Part shown: positions 17,343-27,807 of the stretch, in pieces
How the letters are laid out: the number at the start of each line of letters is the position of its first letter
Position numbering within the stretch: the first letter of the stretch is position 1
Assembly (NCBI RefSeq): GCF_937871615.1
Contig: NZ_CALMPA010000017.1
Coordinates: 1 to 64,000 of the forward strand
Source of the DNA: an uncultured Sphingomonas sp.
GTDB taxonomy: Bacteria; Pseudomonadota; Alphaproteobacteria; Sphingomonadales; Sphingomonadaceae
Reading direction: 5' to 3'
Length of the DNA: 64,000 nt
The notes under the pieces: model-generated
Told to the model about the DNA's origin: nothing
Database searches by the model: none
Seen by the model: only the letters and a program-made list of their open reading frames with translations
Translations under genes and position numbers: made by a program

Positions 17343-18031
17343 CAGGCGCGGGTCGCCGCGCGATCGGTGCCGGCCTGTTCCTCCATCAGCGCATCGAGGC
17401 GGCGGCGCATCACCTCAAGCTCGCAACGCAGCAATTCCACCTTCTGCGTCGCGGGATCGAATATCTCGCTGCACGGCGTGCCATAAGGCACGAATTTCGG
17501 CGCATCGGCCTGCCCGCCTTCCACCACCGTCGCGCGCGCCGGAATGCCGACCATCACCGCGCCTTCGGCCACGTCCTTCGTCACGACCGCGTTCGCGCCG
17601 ACACGCGAGCGACGACCGATCGTGATCGGGCCGAGCACCTGCGCGCCCGATCCGATGATCGCGCCGTCAAGGATCGTCGGATGCCGCTTGCCGGCAACGC
17701 CGTTATCCGGGCTGGTGCCGCCTAGCGTGACGCATTGGTAGATCGTCACATCGTCGCCGATTTCCGCCGTCTCGCCGATCACGACAAAGCCATGGTCGAT
17801 AAAGAAATTGCGCCCGATCGTCGCGCCGGGATGGATGTCGATCGCGGTCATGAAGCGGGAAAAATGATTGACCAGCCGCGCCAGGAAATAGAGCCGCGAG
17901 CGATAGAGGCGATGCGCAACACGGTGCCACGCCAGCGCCCAGACCCCCGGATAAAGCAGGATTTCGAGCCGAGAATGCGGCGCGGGATCGCGCGCGCGGA
18001 TCGAATCGAGATATGCCGTCAGTCCGGCCAT
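17342..18031 (-). CDS. cysE: Serine O-acetyltransferase (EpsC/CysE type)
   Basis: CysE acetylates serine for cysteine synthesis. The 229-residue protein has a helical N-terminus ([18 protein letters not shown]) followed by a left-handed beta-helix with [36 protein letters not shown] and [20 protein letters not shown], all typical of serine acetyltransferases. The length and N-terminus match the shorter EpsC-like type. The ATG at 18031 is chosen because the frame open from 18118 has no similarity upstream of [10 protein letters not shown]. The C-terminus is a coiled extension ([22 protein letters not shown]). Confidence 0.92.
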   Translation of the reverse strand: MAGLTAYLDSIRARDPAPHSRLEILLYPGVWALAWHRVAHRLYRSRLYFLARLVNHFSRFMTAIDIHPGATIGRNFFIDHGFVVIGETAEIGDDVTIYQCVTLGGTSPDNGVAGKRHPTILDGAIIGSGAQVLGPITIGRRSRVGANAVVTKDVAEGAVMVGIPARATVVEGGQADAPKFVPYGTPCSEIFDPATQKVELLRCELEVMRRRLDALMEEQAGTDRAATRA

Positions 18032-18186
18032 GACGTGTCTTCCCCTAGAAGAACGAGCATTTAGGCAATCGCCCGCGCGATTTCCAGCAGCGCGCCGATT
18101 TCGCCTGTCCGCAACCAAGGCTCCGGAATCGGGTTTGTCTATGAAGGCCGATTCAGTAACACCAGCGGCCCACGGGAGAAAACTGT

Positions 18187-18954
18187 TTGGACCTGACGCT
18201 TGCCGGCGCCGATACCCTTTTGCCCTTCATCCTTGTCGGTTTCGCCGCACAGATCGTCGATGGCGCGCTCGGCATGGCGTTCGGCATCATCTGCAACACG
18301 TTGCTCGTCGCGGTGATGGGCATGGCGCCGGCGCGCGCCTCCGCCAATATCCATATTGTCGAGACCTTCACCACCGCCGTCTCCGGCATCAGCCATATGC
18401 TCCACGGGAATGTCGACCGGCGGCTGTTCCTGCGTTTGCTGATACCGGGACTGATCGGCGGGGTGAGCGGCGCCTATCTGCTGAGCAATATCGACGCGAG
18501 CGCCGTGAAGCCCTTCGTGCTCGGTTATCTGGTGCTGGTCGGGCTCTATCTGCTGATCCGCGCCGCGACGCTCAGGCATCGTCAGGCAAAGCCCAGGGTA
18601 GTCGAGCCGCTGGGGCTGATCGGCGGCTTCCTCGATGCGGCGGGCGGCGGTGGCTGGGGGCCGGTGGTCACGTCCAACCTACTGGTGCAGGGGGTGGAGC
18701 CGCGCCGCGTTGTGGGCACCGTCAACGCGGTGGAATTTTTCCTGACCGCGGCGGTATCCGCCACATTCATCCTCGAACTGGGCGTGCGCGATTTCGCGAC
18801 GGCGACGATCGGGTTGCTGATCGGTGGCGTCGCCGCCGCCCCGCTGGGTGCGGTGATGGCGAAGCGCATTCCCGTGCGGGTGATGCTCGTGCTCGTCGGC
18901 ATCGTGCTGACCCTCACCAGCGCCTACGGCATTCTCCACACCTTCCTGTTCTAG
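18187..18954 (+). CDS. TSUP-family transporter (TauE/SafE-like)
   Basis: The 255-residue protein has seven or eight hydrophobic segments and the TSUP motifs [16 protein letters not shown] in the first half and [16 protein letters not shown] in the second, the two inverted repeat units of the TauE/SafE family. Members export sulfite or organosulfonates or move other anions; the substrate here is unknown. The start is TTG at 18187, eight bases behind GGGAG; no ATG fits the conserved N-terminus. It is divergent from cysE, and a sulfur connection is possible but not shown. Confidence 0.82.
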   Translation: MDLTLAGADTLLPFILVGFAAQIVDGALGMAFGIICNTLLVAVMGMAPARASANIHIVETFTTAVSGISHMLHGNVDRRLFLRLLIPGLIGGVSGAYLLSNIDASAVKPFVLGYLVLVGLYLLIRAATLRHRQAKPRVVEPLGLIGGFLDAAGGGGWGPVVTSNLLVQGVEPRRVVGTVNAVEFFLTAAVSATFILELGVRDFATATIGLLIGGVAAAPLGAVMAKRIPVRVMLVLVGIVLTLTSAYGILHTFLF

Positions 18955-19016
18955 CAACCGCGCCGACCGGCTCCACCGTCACGAGACGGCGAGCCAGCCG
19001 CTGCCGCGAATTGCGT

Positions 19017-19538
19017 TCAGGCCGTCGCGGCGTGGACGGTCGCGACCGCCTTCATCACCGCGCCGATGCGCGCCGCCGTCTGGATCATCTCGGCGGTGGC
19101 GCCGGATTTCTTCAACACCTGCTCGTGCGAATCAATGCACATGCCGCAGCCGTTCATCGCGCTGACCGCAAGGCTGAACAGCTCGAAATCGACCTTCTCG
19201 ATCCCTGGCGCGCCAATCACGTTCATGCGCAGCTTGGCCGGCATTTTCCCATATTCCTCGTTCGAGGCGAGGTGGACGAAGCGATAATAGACGTTGTTCA
19301 TCGCCATCACCGCCGCCGCGGCGCGCGCCGCATTGGCGGCCTCTGGCGAGAGCTTGTCGGCCACTTCGGCCTCGGTCGCGTCGACCAGCGGCTTATATCC
19401 GGAGCCATACGCGCAGGCGAGCAGCGTGCCATATTTGCGCTGATCGTTCAGCACCGTTTCGTTGAGCAGCGAGCCGACGTTGAGCCGGATGTCCTTGGCG
19501 AAATCGGGCAGACCGCCCGCGAATTCCTTGAGCGCCAT
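19017..19538 (-). CDS. ahpD: Alkyl hydroperoxide reductase D
   Basis: AhpD is a CxxC peroxidase/reductant that can recycle AhpC. The 173-residue protein has the active-site motif NGCGMCIDSHE with Cys131 and Cys134 and the His of the proton relay three residues later, inside a carboxymuconolactone-decarboxylase-like helical fold. Length fits the AhpD family. It is downstream of ahpC on the same strand, with a hairpin in the gap, and OxyR is encoded divergently from ahpC. Confidence 0.93.
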   Translation of the reverse strand: MALKEFAGGLPDFAKDIRLNVGSLLNETVLNDQRKYGTLLACAYGSGYKPLVDATEAEVADKLSPEAANAARAAAAVMAMNNVYYRFVHLASNEEYGKMPAKLRMNVIGAPGIEKVDFELFSLAVSAMNGCGMCIDSHEQVLKKSGATAEMIQTAARIGAVMKAVATVHAATA

Positions 19539-19558
19539 TTTCTATCTCCTCAGGCCAA

Positions 19559-19594
19559 GAAAAAGGGCGCGAAACCGCGATGGTCCCGCGCCCT
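19559..19594 (-). terminator. Hairpin terminator between ahpC and ahpD
   Basis: Read on the minus strand, AGGGCGCG and CGCGCCCT form an 8-bp stem with a 15-base loop, followed by TTTTTC. It lies 16 bases behind the ahpC stop and before ahpD, so it should lower the ahpD transcript relative to ahpC. Confidence 0.7.
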
Positions 19595-19609
19595 AAACAG
19601 GTTTGGGGA

Positions 19610-20155
19610 TTATGCCGCGATCTGCAGCACGTCGTCGCCCTTGTTCCAGTTGCACGGGCACAGTTCGTCGGTCTGCAGCGCATCGAGCACGCGCAGCGTC
19701 TCCGCCGGGTTCCGACCGACGTTCAGGCCGTTGACCTGCACCGCCTGGATCACATTGTCCGGATCAATGATGAAGGTGGCGCGGAACGCGACATGCTCGT
19801 TCTTGTCGAGAATGCCGAGCGCTTCCGCCAGCTTCGCGCCATTGTCCGCGAGCCACGGGAAATCAGCCGCCGCGAGATCGGCATCCGACTTGCGCCATGC
19901 GAGGTGGACGTGCGCGGTATCGGTCGAGGCGCCGATCAGCACCGCGTCACGATCCTCGAAATCGCCCTTGAGCTGGCTGTAGCCGACGATCTCCGTCGGG
20001 CAGACGAAGGTGAAATCCTTCGGCCAGTAGAACAGCACCTTCCACTTGCCCGGATAGGCGGTGGTGAGGTCGAGCGTCTCGCCTGCCGGCAGCGCATTGG
20101 TGCCCTGCTGGACGGGAACGTTGATGGCGGGGAAGGAATTGCCGATGGTCAGCAT
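19610..20155 (-). CDS. ahpC: Peroxiredoxin, alkyl hydroperoxide reductase C
   Basis: AhpC reduces hydrogen peroxide and organic peroxides. The 181-residue protein starts MLTIGNSFPAINV; the peroxidatic Cys52 lies in FTFVCPTEI and the C-terminal Cys residues in ELCPCNW (166 and 168). The C-terminus is shorter than in the classic AhpF-dependent AhpC, which fits use of AhpD as reductant, as in actinobacteria and some alphaproteobacteria. The ATG at 20155 gives the family N-terminus; the open frame further upstream has no similarity. It is divergent from oxyR. Confidence 0.95.
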   Translation of the reverse strand: MLTIGNSFPAINVPVQQGTNALPAGETLDLTTAYPGKWKVLFYWPKDFTFVCPTEIVGYSQLKGDFEDRDAVLIGASTDTAHVHLAWRKSDADLAAADFPWLADNGAKLAEALGILDKNEHVAFRATFIIDPDNVIQAVQVNGLNVGRNPAETLRVLDALQTDELCPCNWNKGDDVLQIAA

Positions 20156-20253
20156 ATTATATGGCCTCCTGGTTATAGAATCCGGGCCTCCATCGCATCC
20201 ATCTCCTGTTTTCGTTACGCGGGCGATTGTTCGCCTCTTGCGCCGCAACACAT

Positions 20254-20290
20254 ATAGGCCTTCGTTTAATTGATCCAATAGGCTATTCCG
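20254..20290. promoter_or_regulatory. Possible OxyR site between ahpC and oxyR
   Basis: The divergent 161-base gap contains an ATAG half at 20254 and a small palindrome AATAGGCTATT at 20277-20287, about one and two helical turns apart. This resembles the ATAG/CTAT elements of OxyR sites, but the spacing does not match the full four-half-site consensus, so the call is weak. Confidence 0.35.
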
Positions 20291-20316
20291 TTCGCCTTGA
20301 TTGATTGAGGCGATCA

Positions 20317-21219
20317 ATGACGCAGATCTACCTCCCGACGCTGAAGCAGTTGCAATATCTGATCGCGCTGAAGGATCACGGCCATTTCGGTCGCGCGGCG
20401 GAAAGCTGCTACGTCACGCAATCGACGCTGTCGGCGGGGCTGCGCGAGTTGGAAACCCTGATCGGCGTGACCCTCGTTGAGCGCACGCGCCGCGTGGTGC
20501 GTTTCACCCCGCTCGGTGAACGAATCGCGGCCAAGGCGCGCAAGGTGCTGCGCGAGGCGGAGGAACTGGGCGACATGGCGCGCGCCGCCGGTCGGCCGTT
20601 ATCGGGCGAGTTGCGGATGAGCGTGATCCCCACGATCGCCCCCTTCCTGCTGCCGCGCATCCTGCCCCGGTTGCGCGCGGATTATCCCGATCTCAAACTG
20701 TATCTGCGCGAGGAGCCGAGCGCGGCGGCCTGCGAATCGCTCAACAACGGGCGCGCGGATTGCGTGCTGCTCGCGCTGCCTTATGCCTGCGGCGAAGTGG
20801 CGACGCAGCCATTGTTCGACGATCGGCTGTTCGTGGCGTTTCCGGATGGAGAACTGCCCGCCGTGGCGACCCCGGTTTCGGCCGATGAGATCGACGAGAC
20901 GCGGCTTTTGCTGCTGGAAGACGGCCACTGCCTGAAGGAACATGCGCTCGCGGCGTGCAACCGCCCCGAATTGCGCGCGGAAGCGCAGATGCTCGGCACT
21001 TCGCTCCACACGATCGTCCAGATGGTCGACAACGGGCTGGGCGTGACGATGCTGCCGGAAATGGCGCTGAAGGCGGGGATCCTCGAACACACCCACATCC
21101 GCGCGCGCCCGCTCGCCGGCGAGCATCCGTTGCGCACGATCGCGCTGGCGTGGCGCAAGGCCTCCCCGCGTGAGCGCGACTTCCTGCTGCTGGCGGAGGT
21201 GCTGGCGGAGCAGGCCTAA
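20317..21219 (+). CDS. oxyR: Hydrogen peroxide-sensing LysR-type regulator
   Basis: OxyR activates peroxide-defence genes after disulfide formation. The 300-residue protein has an N-terminal LysR helix-turn-helix (GRAAESCYVTQSTLSAGLRE) and a periplasmic-binding-like sensor domain. The redox pair is conserved: Cys205 in DGHCLKEH and Cys214 in LAACNRPE, the same nine-residue spacing as Cys199/Cys208 of E. coli OxyR. The ATG at 20317 is chosen over a TTG four codons upstream. It is divergent from ahpC, and katG lies 4 kb further right, so both are probable targets. Confidence 0.94.
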   Translation: MTQIYLPTLKQLQYLIALKDHGHFGRAAESCYVTQSTLSAGLRELETLIGVTLVERTRRVVRFTPLGERIAAKARKVLREAEELGDMARAAGRPLSGELRMSVIPTIAPFLLPRILPRLRADYPDLKLYLREEPSAAACESLNNGRADCVLLALPYACGEVATQPLFDDRLFVAFPDGELPAVATPVSADEIDETRLLLLEDGHCLKEHALAACNRPELRAEAQMLGTSLHTIVQMVDNGLGVTMLPEMALKAGILEHTHIRARPLAGEHPLRTIALAWRKASPRERDFLLLAEVLAEQA

Positions 21220-21342
21220 AGCGATTTCAAGGTAGGTGGAATCACCGACCGGCTCGGAACTCGCGACAAATAAAGGGAAATCGAGCGGCGATCCGATGCA
21301 GTGGGAGCGAAAACCGCTCGAAGTGCGGGCGCCCCCTGCCCC

Positions 21343-21777
21343 TCAGCGCGACCATTTCTCCGCCGCGCGCTGATCGCTCGCGCGTGCATTCACCCAGCGC
21401 GCCTCCGCGCCGCGCGTCTCGCGTTTCCAGAACGGCGCGTCGGTCTTGAGCCGGTCGATCAGGAACGCGCACGCCTCCAGCGCCGCCGCGCGATGCGGGG
21501 CACAGGTGCCGACGAACACGATCCGCTCGCCTGGCCGCATCGCGCCGACACGGTGAACGATCGAGGCGGCGCCGAGCGACCAGCGCGCCACCGCTTCCTC
21601 CGCCAGCCGCGTCAGCGCCATCTCGGTCGCGCCGGGATAATGTTCGAGCGTCAGTTCCTCCACGCCATCGTCGGCGCGGACCAGCCCGGTGAAGGTCGCC
21701 ACTGCCCCGCCCTGCTCGATGCGCGCATGTTCGGCGGCGATGTCGATCGGCTCCGACGCTATGCGGACGAAGATCAT
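21343..21777 (-). CDS. moaE: Molybdopterin synthase catalytic subunit
   Basis: MoaE uses the thiocarboxylate of MoaD to build the dithiolene of molybdopterin. The 144-residue protein contains GGAVATFTGLVR, LEHYPGATEMAL, HRVGAMRPGE and the catalytic Lys region DAPFWKRE, in the usual order. It overlaps the moaD stop by four bases, so the two subunits are made together. The C-terminal tail WVNARASDQRAAEKWSR is a common short extension. Confidence 0.93.
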   Translation of the reverse strand: MIFVRIASEPIDIAAEHARIEQGGAVATFTGLVRADDGVEELTLEHYPGATEMALTRLAEEAVARWSLGAASIVHRVGAMRPGERIVFVGTCAPHRAAALEACAFLIDRLKTDAPFWKRETRGAEARWVNARASDQRAAEKWSR

Positions 21778-22025
21778 CCGCCCGTCACCGGCGGGAACAG
21801 CGCCACTTCGCGCGCACCGGCGAGCGGGGCGTCGAGCGGCACGAACGCCTGATCCACCGCCGCGCGCAAACGATCGCGATCCGCGAAGGCGGCGGCATGG
21901 CCCGCGCTGCGCCGCGCCAGCCAGTCGACCAGCGCGGCGACCGTGGCGATTTCCGCGGGCGGGTCCACTTCCTCCTCGCCCACGCCGATGCGTTCGCGTA
22001 CCCAGGCGAAATAAACGAGCCGCAT
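21774..22025 (-). CDS. moaD: Molybdopterin synthase sulfur carrier subunit
   Basis: A ubiquitin-fold protein of 83 residues, starting MRLVYFAWVRERIG and ending FPPVTGG; the terminal GG is adenylated and sulfurylated. The internal VDQAFVPLDAPLAGAREVALFPP segment is typical of MoaD. The ATG overlaps the pgsA stop (TGATG) and the stop overlaps moaE. Although the open frame extends to 22604, the upstream part lies in another frame of pgsA and is not coding. Confidence 0.92.
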   Translation of the reverse strand: MRLVYFAWVRERIGVGEEEVDPPAEIATVAALVDWLARRSAGHAAAFADRDRLRAAVDQAFVPLDAPLAGAREVALFPPVTGG

Positions 22026-22576
22026 CAGTCCATGTGCTTCAGACCGACGCGCAGATAATCCCAGCCGGTGACGATGGTGAGCACCGCCGCACCCCACAGC
22101 GAAACGAGGCCGACCTGTTTCACCCACGCCTCCGCCGGCACCGCGCCGCCGAGGATCAGCGCGCCGAGCGCGACGAGTTGCAACGTCGTCTTCCATTTCG
22201 CCAGCCGCGAAACCGGCACGGACACCTGGAGTTGCGCCAGAAACTCGCGCAATCCCGATACCGCGATCTCGCGCAGCAGGATGATGAGCGCCGCAATCAG
22301 ATGGATGCCCTCGATATCGCGCGTCGCCACCAGCATCAGCACGACCGCGGCCACCATGATCTTGTCCGCGATCGGATCGAGGAACACACCGAGCTTCGAT
22401 ACGGTGCCCTGCGCGCGGGCCAGATAGCCGTCGAAATAATCGGTGATGCCCATCAGACAATAAAGCGCGAAGGCCAGCCAATAGCCCGCCGCCCAGGCCG
22501 GCCACCACAGACACGCGACAAGCAGCGGCAAGGCGACGATTCGCGACAGGGTCAGCAGATTCGGCACGGTCAGCAT
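22025..22576 (-). CDS. pgsA: CDP-diacylglycerol--glycerol-3-phosphate 3-phosphatidyltransferase
   Basis: PgsA makes phosphatidylglycerophosphate, the precursor of PG and cardiolipin. The 183-residue membrane protein starts MLTVPNLLTLSRIVALPLL and has the CDP-alcohol phosphotransferase motif D-x2-D-G-x2-A-R-x8-G-x3-D-x3-D in ITDYFDGYLARAQG...VFLDPIADK (about residues 44-70). Four to five further hydrophobic segments follow. It is the first gene of the pgsA-moaD-moaE unit, an arrangement common in sphingomonads. Confidence 0.95.
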   Translation of the reverse strand: MLTVPNLLTLSRIVALPLLVACLWWPAWAAGYWLAFALYCLMGITDYFDGYLARAQGTVSKLGVFLDPIADKIMVAAVVLMLVATRDIEGIHLIAALIILLREIAVSGLREFLAQLQVSVPVSRLAKWKTTLQLVALGALILGGAVPAEAWVKQVGLVSLWGAAVLTIVTGWDYLRVGLKHMD

Positions 22577-22880
22577 CGCGACAGGACTTAGGGTTCAAAC
22601 TCAATCAAGACAACGCCGTGCCGGAAGCGGCTTTATGGTGTCAGGCAAAGAACAAGGAGGGCGCGACACGCAAGCATCGTAACCGGCGCAGCGACGCCGC
22701 CCGCCGCATAGCGGCCCTGATTGAGCTTGAACCCGAAGCACCCCTTCCCGATGCCGCAACGGCCCCGGCGAAACCCGCCAATCATATCCGTCCCATATGC
22801 GATGTTTAGCGGTTGGCGTCGGTCCCCGCGCTGGGCTATGCCTCCGCCAAATCCGTATGTAGCAGGGCATAACCAGCGTC
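22577..22880. other. 304-base gap with one doubtful small reading frame
   Basis: Between the divergent pgsA and transporter genes a GTG-started frame runs from 22618 to 22809 on the plus strand (63 residues, basic, with a KHRNRRSDAARRIAALIELE stretch). Its third codon positions are clearly less GC-rich than in neighbouring genes and no good ribosome binding site precedes it, so I do not call it a gene. The rest should hold two promoters; I see no repeat or clear operator. Confidence 0.4.
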
Positions 22881-24176
22881 ATGATAAACGCCCTCGGGCT
22901 TCTCAAGCGTCGACGTTTCTTGCCGCTTTTCTCCACGCAATTCCTTGGGGCGTTCAACGACAATCTGTTCAAGACGGCGATGGTGCTGTTCGCGACCTAT
23001 GAGATTTTCGCGGATTCGCGGCAGGAAAGCTTTTTCAACGCGCTGGCGGCGGGGCTGTTCATCCTGCCCTTCTTCCTTTTTTCCGCGCTGGCCGGGCAGA
23101 TCGCCGATACCACCGACAAGGCGCGGATCATCCGCTATGTGAAGATCGCCGAATTCGCGATCATGGCGATGGGCAGCGCCGGCCTGCTGCTCGCACGCGC
23201 CGGGGTTCAGACCATTCCGGTCATATTGATGCTGACGGCGGTTACCGGGCTTGGCATCCACTCCACCTTCTTCGGCCCGATCAAATATGCGATCCTGCCC
23301 CAACATCTGGAGGAGGATGACGTGCTTGGCGCCACCGGGCTGGTGGAGGCGGGCACCTATCTTTCGATCCTGATGGGCACGATACTCGCCGGCTTCATCT
23401 ATCATTCGGTGGCGATCGTAGCACTCGTCACCTTCGCGGTGGCGCTCGCGGGCTATCTCACCGCGCGTCAGGTGCCCCCAGCACCTCGGCTCGGGCCGGC
23501 GCTGACGCTCGATCTCAATCCGTTTCGCGCGTCATGGCGGCTGATTAACGGGACGATGCACATCCCGCGCCTGTTCCTCGCGATCTGCGCGATCAGTTTC
23601 TTCTGGACGATCGGATCGGTGCTGGTGGTGATCTTCCCGCCGCTGGTGAAGAATGTGCTCACCTCGAACGCCAGCGTGGCGAGCTTGGTGCTCGCGATCT
23701 TTTCCATTGGCGTCGCGATCGGATCGGTGGTCATCAATCTGATGCTGCGCGGGCATATCTCCGCGAAATATTCCCCGGCTTCCGTGATCGCGATGGCGGG
23801 CGCGGTGCTGGCCTTCTGGTTTTCGGTGCGCGGCTGGGCGCCGGCACCCGCCGGCACGCTCTACGGGATAGAGGGGTTCATCCGCCATCCCGGCGCGGCG
23901 TTCATGCTACTGTCGCTTGTCGGCATCGCGGTGTTCGGCGGCATGTTCGTCGTGCCGCTCTATGCGTTTCTGACCACCACCGTGGCCAAGGATCAGACAG
24001 CGCGAACGGTGGCGGCGAACAATGTGGTAAATGCCGGCGCCATGACGATCGGATCGGCCGCCGTCGCCGGGCTGACCGCGATCGGCGTCACCCCCAACGA
24101 TCTGCTGCTGGCGATCGTCGCGATGTGCTTCGTATCGGCGTGGCTGGCGCAGAGGCTGCACCTCGCCTGCGATTGA
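22881..24176 (+). CDS. MFS transporter, LplT-like
   Basis: A 431-residue major facilitator protein. The start MINALGLLKRRRFLPLFSTQFLGAFNDNLFKTAM is the signature of LplT, the lysophospholipid flippase, and of the transporter half of fused acyltransferase/acyl-ACP synthetase proteins. Other matching segments are GIHSTFFGPIKYAILPQ and VEAGTYLSILMGT. In many alphaproteobacteria this domain is fused to an acyltransferase and ligase; here the gene ends after about 11-12 membrane segments and no acyltransferase is adjacent. Transport of lysophospholipid is inferred from the family. Confidence 0.85.
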   Translation: MINALGLLKRRRFLPLFSTQFLGAFNDNLFKTAMVLFATYEIFADSRQESFFNALAAGLFILPFFLFSALAGQIADTTDKARIIRYVKIAEFAIMAMGSAGLLLARAGVQTIPVILMLTAVTGLGIHSTFFGPIKYAILPQHLEEDDVLGATGLVEAGTYLSILMGTILAGFIYHSVAIVALVTFAVALAGYLTARQVPPAPRLGPALTLDLNPFRASWRLINGTMHIPRLFLAICAISFFWTIGSVLVVIFPPLVKNVLTSNASVASLVLAIFSIGVAIGSVVINLMLRGHISAKYSPASVIAMAGAVLAFWFSVRGWAPAPAGTLYGIEGFIRHPGAAFMLLSLVGIAVFGGMFVVPLYAFLTTTVAKDQTARTVAANNVVNAGAMTIGSAAVAGLTAIGVTPNDLLLAIVAMCFVSAWLAQRLHLACD

Positions 24177-24198
24177 GGTTGGCCGCCGGCGACCGACT

Positions 24199-24969
24199 CT
24201 AGCGAATCCGCACCCAGGTCGGCGCGTGATCGCTGGCCTTTTCCCGGCCACGGTAATCGCGATCGACCCCCGCCTCGGCCAGCCGGTCCGCAACCGCCGG
24301 GCTGAGCAGCAGATGATCTATGCGAAAGCCCGCGTCGCGCTGCCACGCGCCCGCCTGATAATCCCAGAAGGTCCACACTCGCCCCTGAGGATGGCGCGTG
24401 CGCAGAGCATCGGTCCACCCCTGCGCCAGCAGCGCGCGATAGGCCGCGCGGCTTTCCGGCTGCATCAGCGCATCATCGGCCATCGCGCGGGTGGAATAAA
24501 CGTCATCGTCGTTGGGGATGACGTTATAGTCACCCGCCAGCACCGTCGGCACTTCCTCCGCCAGCAGGGCGCGGGCGCGCCGCGCCAGCCGCTCCATCCA
24601 GCGCAGTTTGTAATCGAATTTCGGCCCCGGCTGCGGATTGCCGTTGGGAAGGTAGATCGACGCGACCACCAGCCCGTCGACCGCGCATTCGAGATAGCGG
24701 CTGTGCTCGTCCTCCGGCTCGCCCTCCAGCCCGCGCTGGCGCTCGACCGGATCGGCCCCGCGCGCGAGCACGGCCACGCCGTTGAAGCCCTTTTGCCCGT
24801 GCCACACCGCGCCATAGCCGGCGGCACGAATCTCGGCCTCGGGGAAGGTTTCGTCGCTCGATTTCAGTTCCTGAAGGCAGACGATATCGGGCTGCTGCTC
24901 GGTGAGATATTCCACCAGCCGCGGCAGCCGCGCCTTGATGCCGTTCACATTATAGCTGACGATCTTCAC
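24199..24969 (-). CDS. xth: Exodeoxyribonuclease III
   Basis: An AP endonuclease/3' exonuclease of base-excision repair. The 256-residue protein starts MKIVSYNVNGIKARLP and shows the family motifs CLQELKSSDE, GVAVLARG, VVASIYLPNG, VLAGDYNVIP, WTFWDYQAG and the terminal SDHAPTWV with the catalytic Asp-His. It lies six bases behind erpA on the same strand, so both are probably co-transcribed. Confidence 0.95.
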   Translation of the reverse strand: MKIVSYNVNGIKARLPRLVEYLTEQQPDIVCLQELKSSDETFPEAEIRAAGYGAVWHGQKGFNGVAVLARGADPVERQRGLEGEPEDEHSRYLECAVDGLVVASIYLPNGNPQPGPKFDYKLRWMERLARRARALLAEEVPTVLAGDYNVIPNDDDVYSTRAMADDALMQPESRAAYRALLAQGWTDALRTRHPQGRVWTFWDYQAGAWQRDAGFRIDHLLLSPAVADRLAEAGVDRDYRGREKASDHAPTWVRIR

Positions 24970-24975
24970 GCGCGA

Positions 24976-25314
24976 TCAGACCGAAAAGCTGGTGCCGCAG
25001 CCGCAGCCCGACGCCGCGACCGGATTTTCGACCTTGAACGCCGCACCCCCGAGCGATTCGACATAATCGACCGAAGCGCCGCGCACGAGATCAATGCTCA
25101 CATCGTCCACCGCCAGCGTCACGCCATCGGTTTCCACCGTCACGTCGCCAGGTTCGACGGCATCGGCAAGGCCGAAGCGATATTGGAAGCCGGAACAGCC
25201 GCCCCCCTCCACCGACAGCCGCAGGATCGCGGGCTTGCCCTGTTTCGCCGCGATCGCCGCGACGCGCGCGGCGGCGGCGGGGGAAAGCGCGATTTCGGAT
25301 ACGATCGTTGCCAT
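24976..25314 (-). CDS. erpA: Iron-sulfur cluster insertion protein, ErpA/IscA family
   Basis: An A-type Fe-S carrier of 112 residues. The three conserved Cys are in GGGCSGFQYRF (about residue 42) and in the C-terminal GCGCGTSFSV. The D-x-V-S-I-D-L-V segment and overall length fit ErpA or an IscA-like HesB protein; I cannot separate these from sequence alone, so the symbol is a best guess. It precedes xth and follows katG on the same strand with a 91-base gap that contains a GC-rich hairpin (25370-25398) lacking a U-tract. Confidence 0.88.
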   Translation of the reverse strand: MATIVSEIALSPAAAARVAAIAAKQGKPAILRLSVEGGGCSGFQYRFGLADAVEPGDVTVETDGVTLAVDDVSIDLVRGASVDYVESLGGAAFKVENPVAASGCGCGTSFSV

Positions 25315-25405
25315 GTTCGGGAGATAGGCGGTGCCGCCCCGGTCGGCAACCGGCGAGCGCCCCGATCATGGCCCGCCCTCCCGGTGGGAAAGCGGGCCAG
25401 CGCGA

Positions 25406-27610
<2,205 letters not shown>

Positions 27611-27807
27611 TCATCCGCTCCTATGGTTGTGCTCTTAGTGGCGCGGGATGATTGCGCGCGTCTGACAGACTGTCCAATCGCTAAAATCCCTGAGACTGAT
27701 CGAACGACAGCTTCATGGGACGAAAGGGCGCCGGCACGGCGCCTTTAAGGAAAAAATCTTCCGCCGCTATCGACGGATAGCCCGCAACGCGGCACGATCC
27801 GCGCCAT

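Noticed and set aside
18030-19982. A 650-residue plus-strand open frame across the TSUP, ahpD and ahpC region
   Set aside because: It crosses several real genes on both strands; it is a GC-bias artefact.
22618-22809. A 63-residue GTG-started frame between pgsA and the LplT-like gene
   Set aside because: Third-position GC is too low for this genome and no ribosome binding site precedes it. It is mentioned in the gap entry only.
22601-22972. A 123-residue minus-strand frame before pgsA
   Set aside because: It overlaps the 5' part of the LplT-like gene and has no similarity; the composition is random.
25370-25398. GC-rich hairpin behind katG, considered as a terminator
   Set aside because: A 7-bp stem without a following U-tract on either strand; not enough to call.
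27723-27750. GGCGCC inverted repeat between katG and the DUF4403 gene, considered as the end of a small RNA
   Set aside because: It has a bulge and no U-tract on the plus strand; no promoter-like start for an RNA could be identified.
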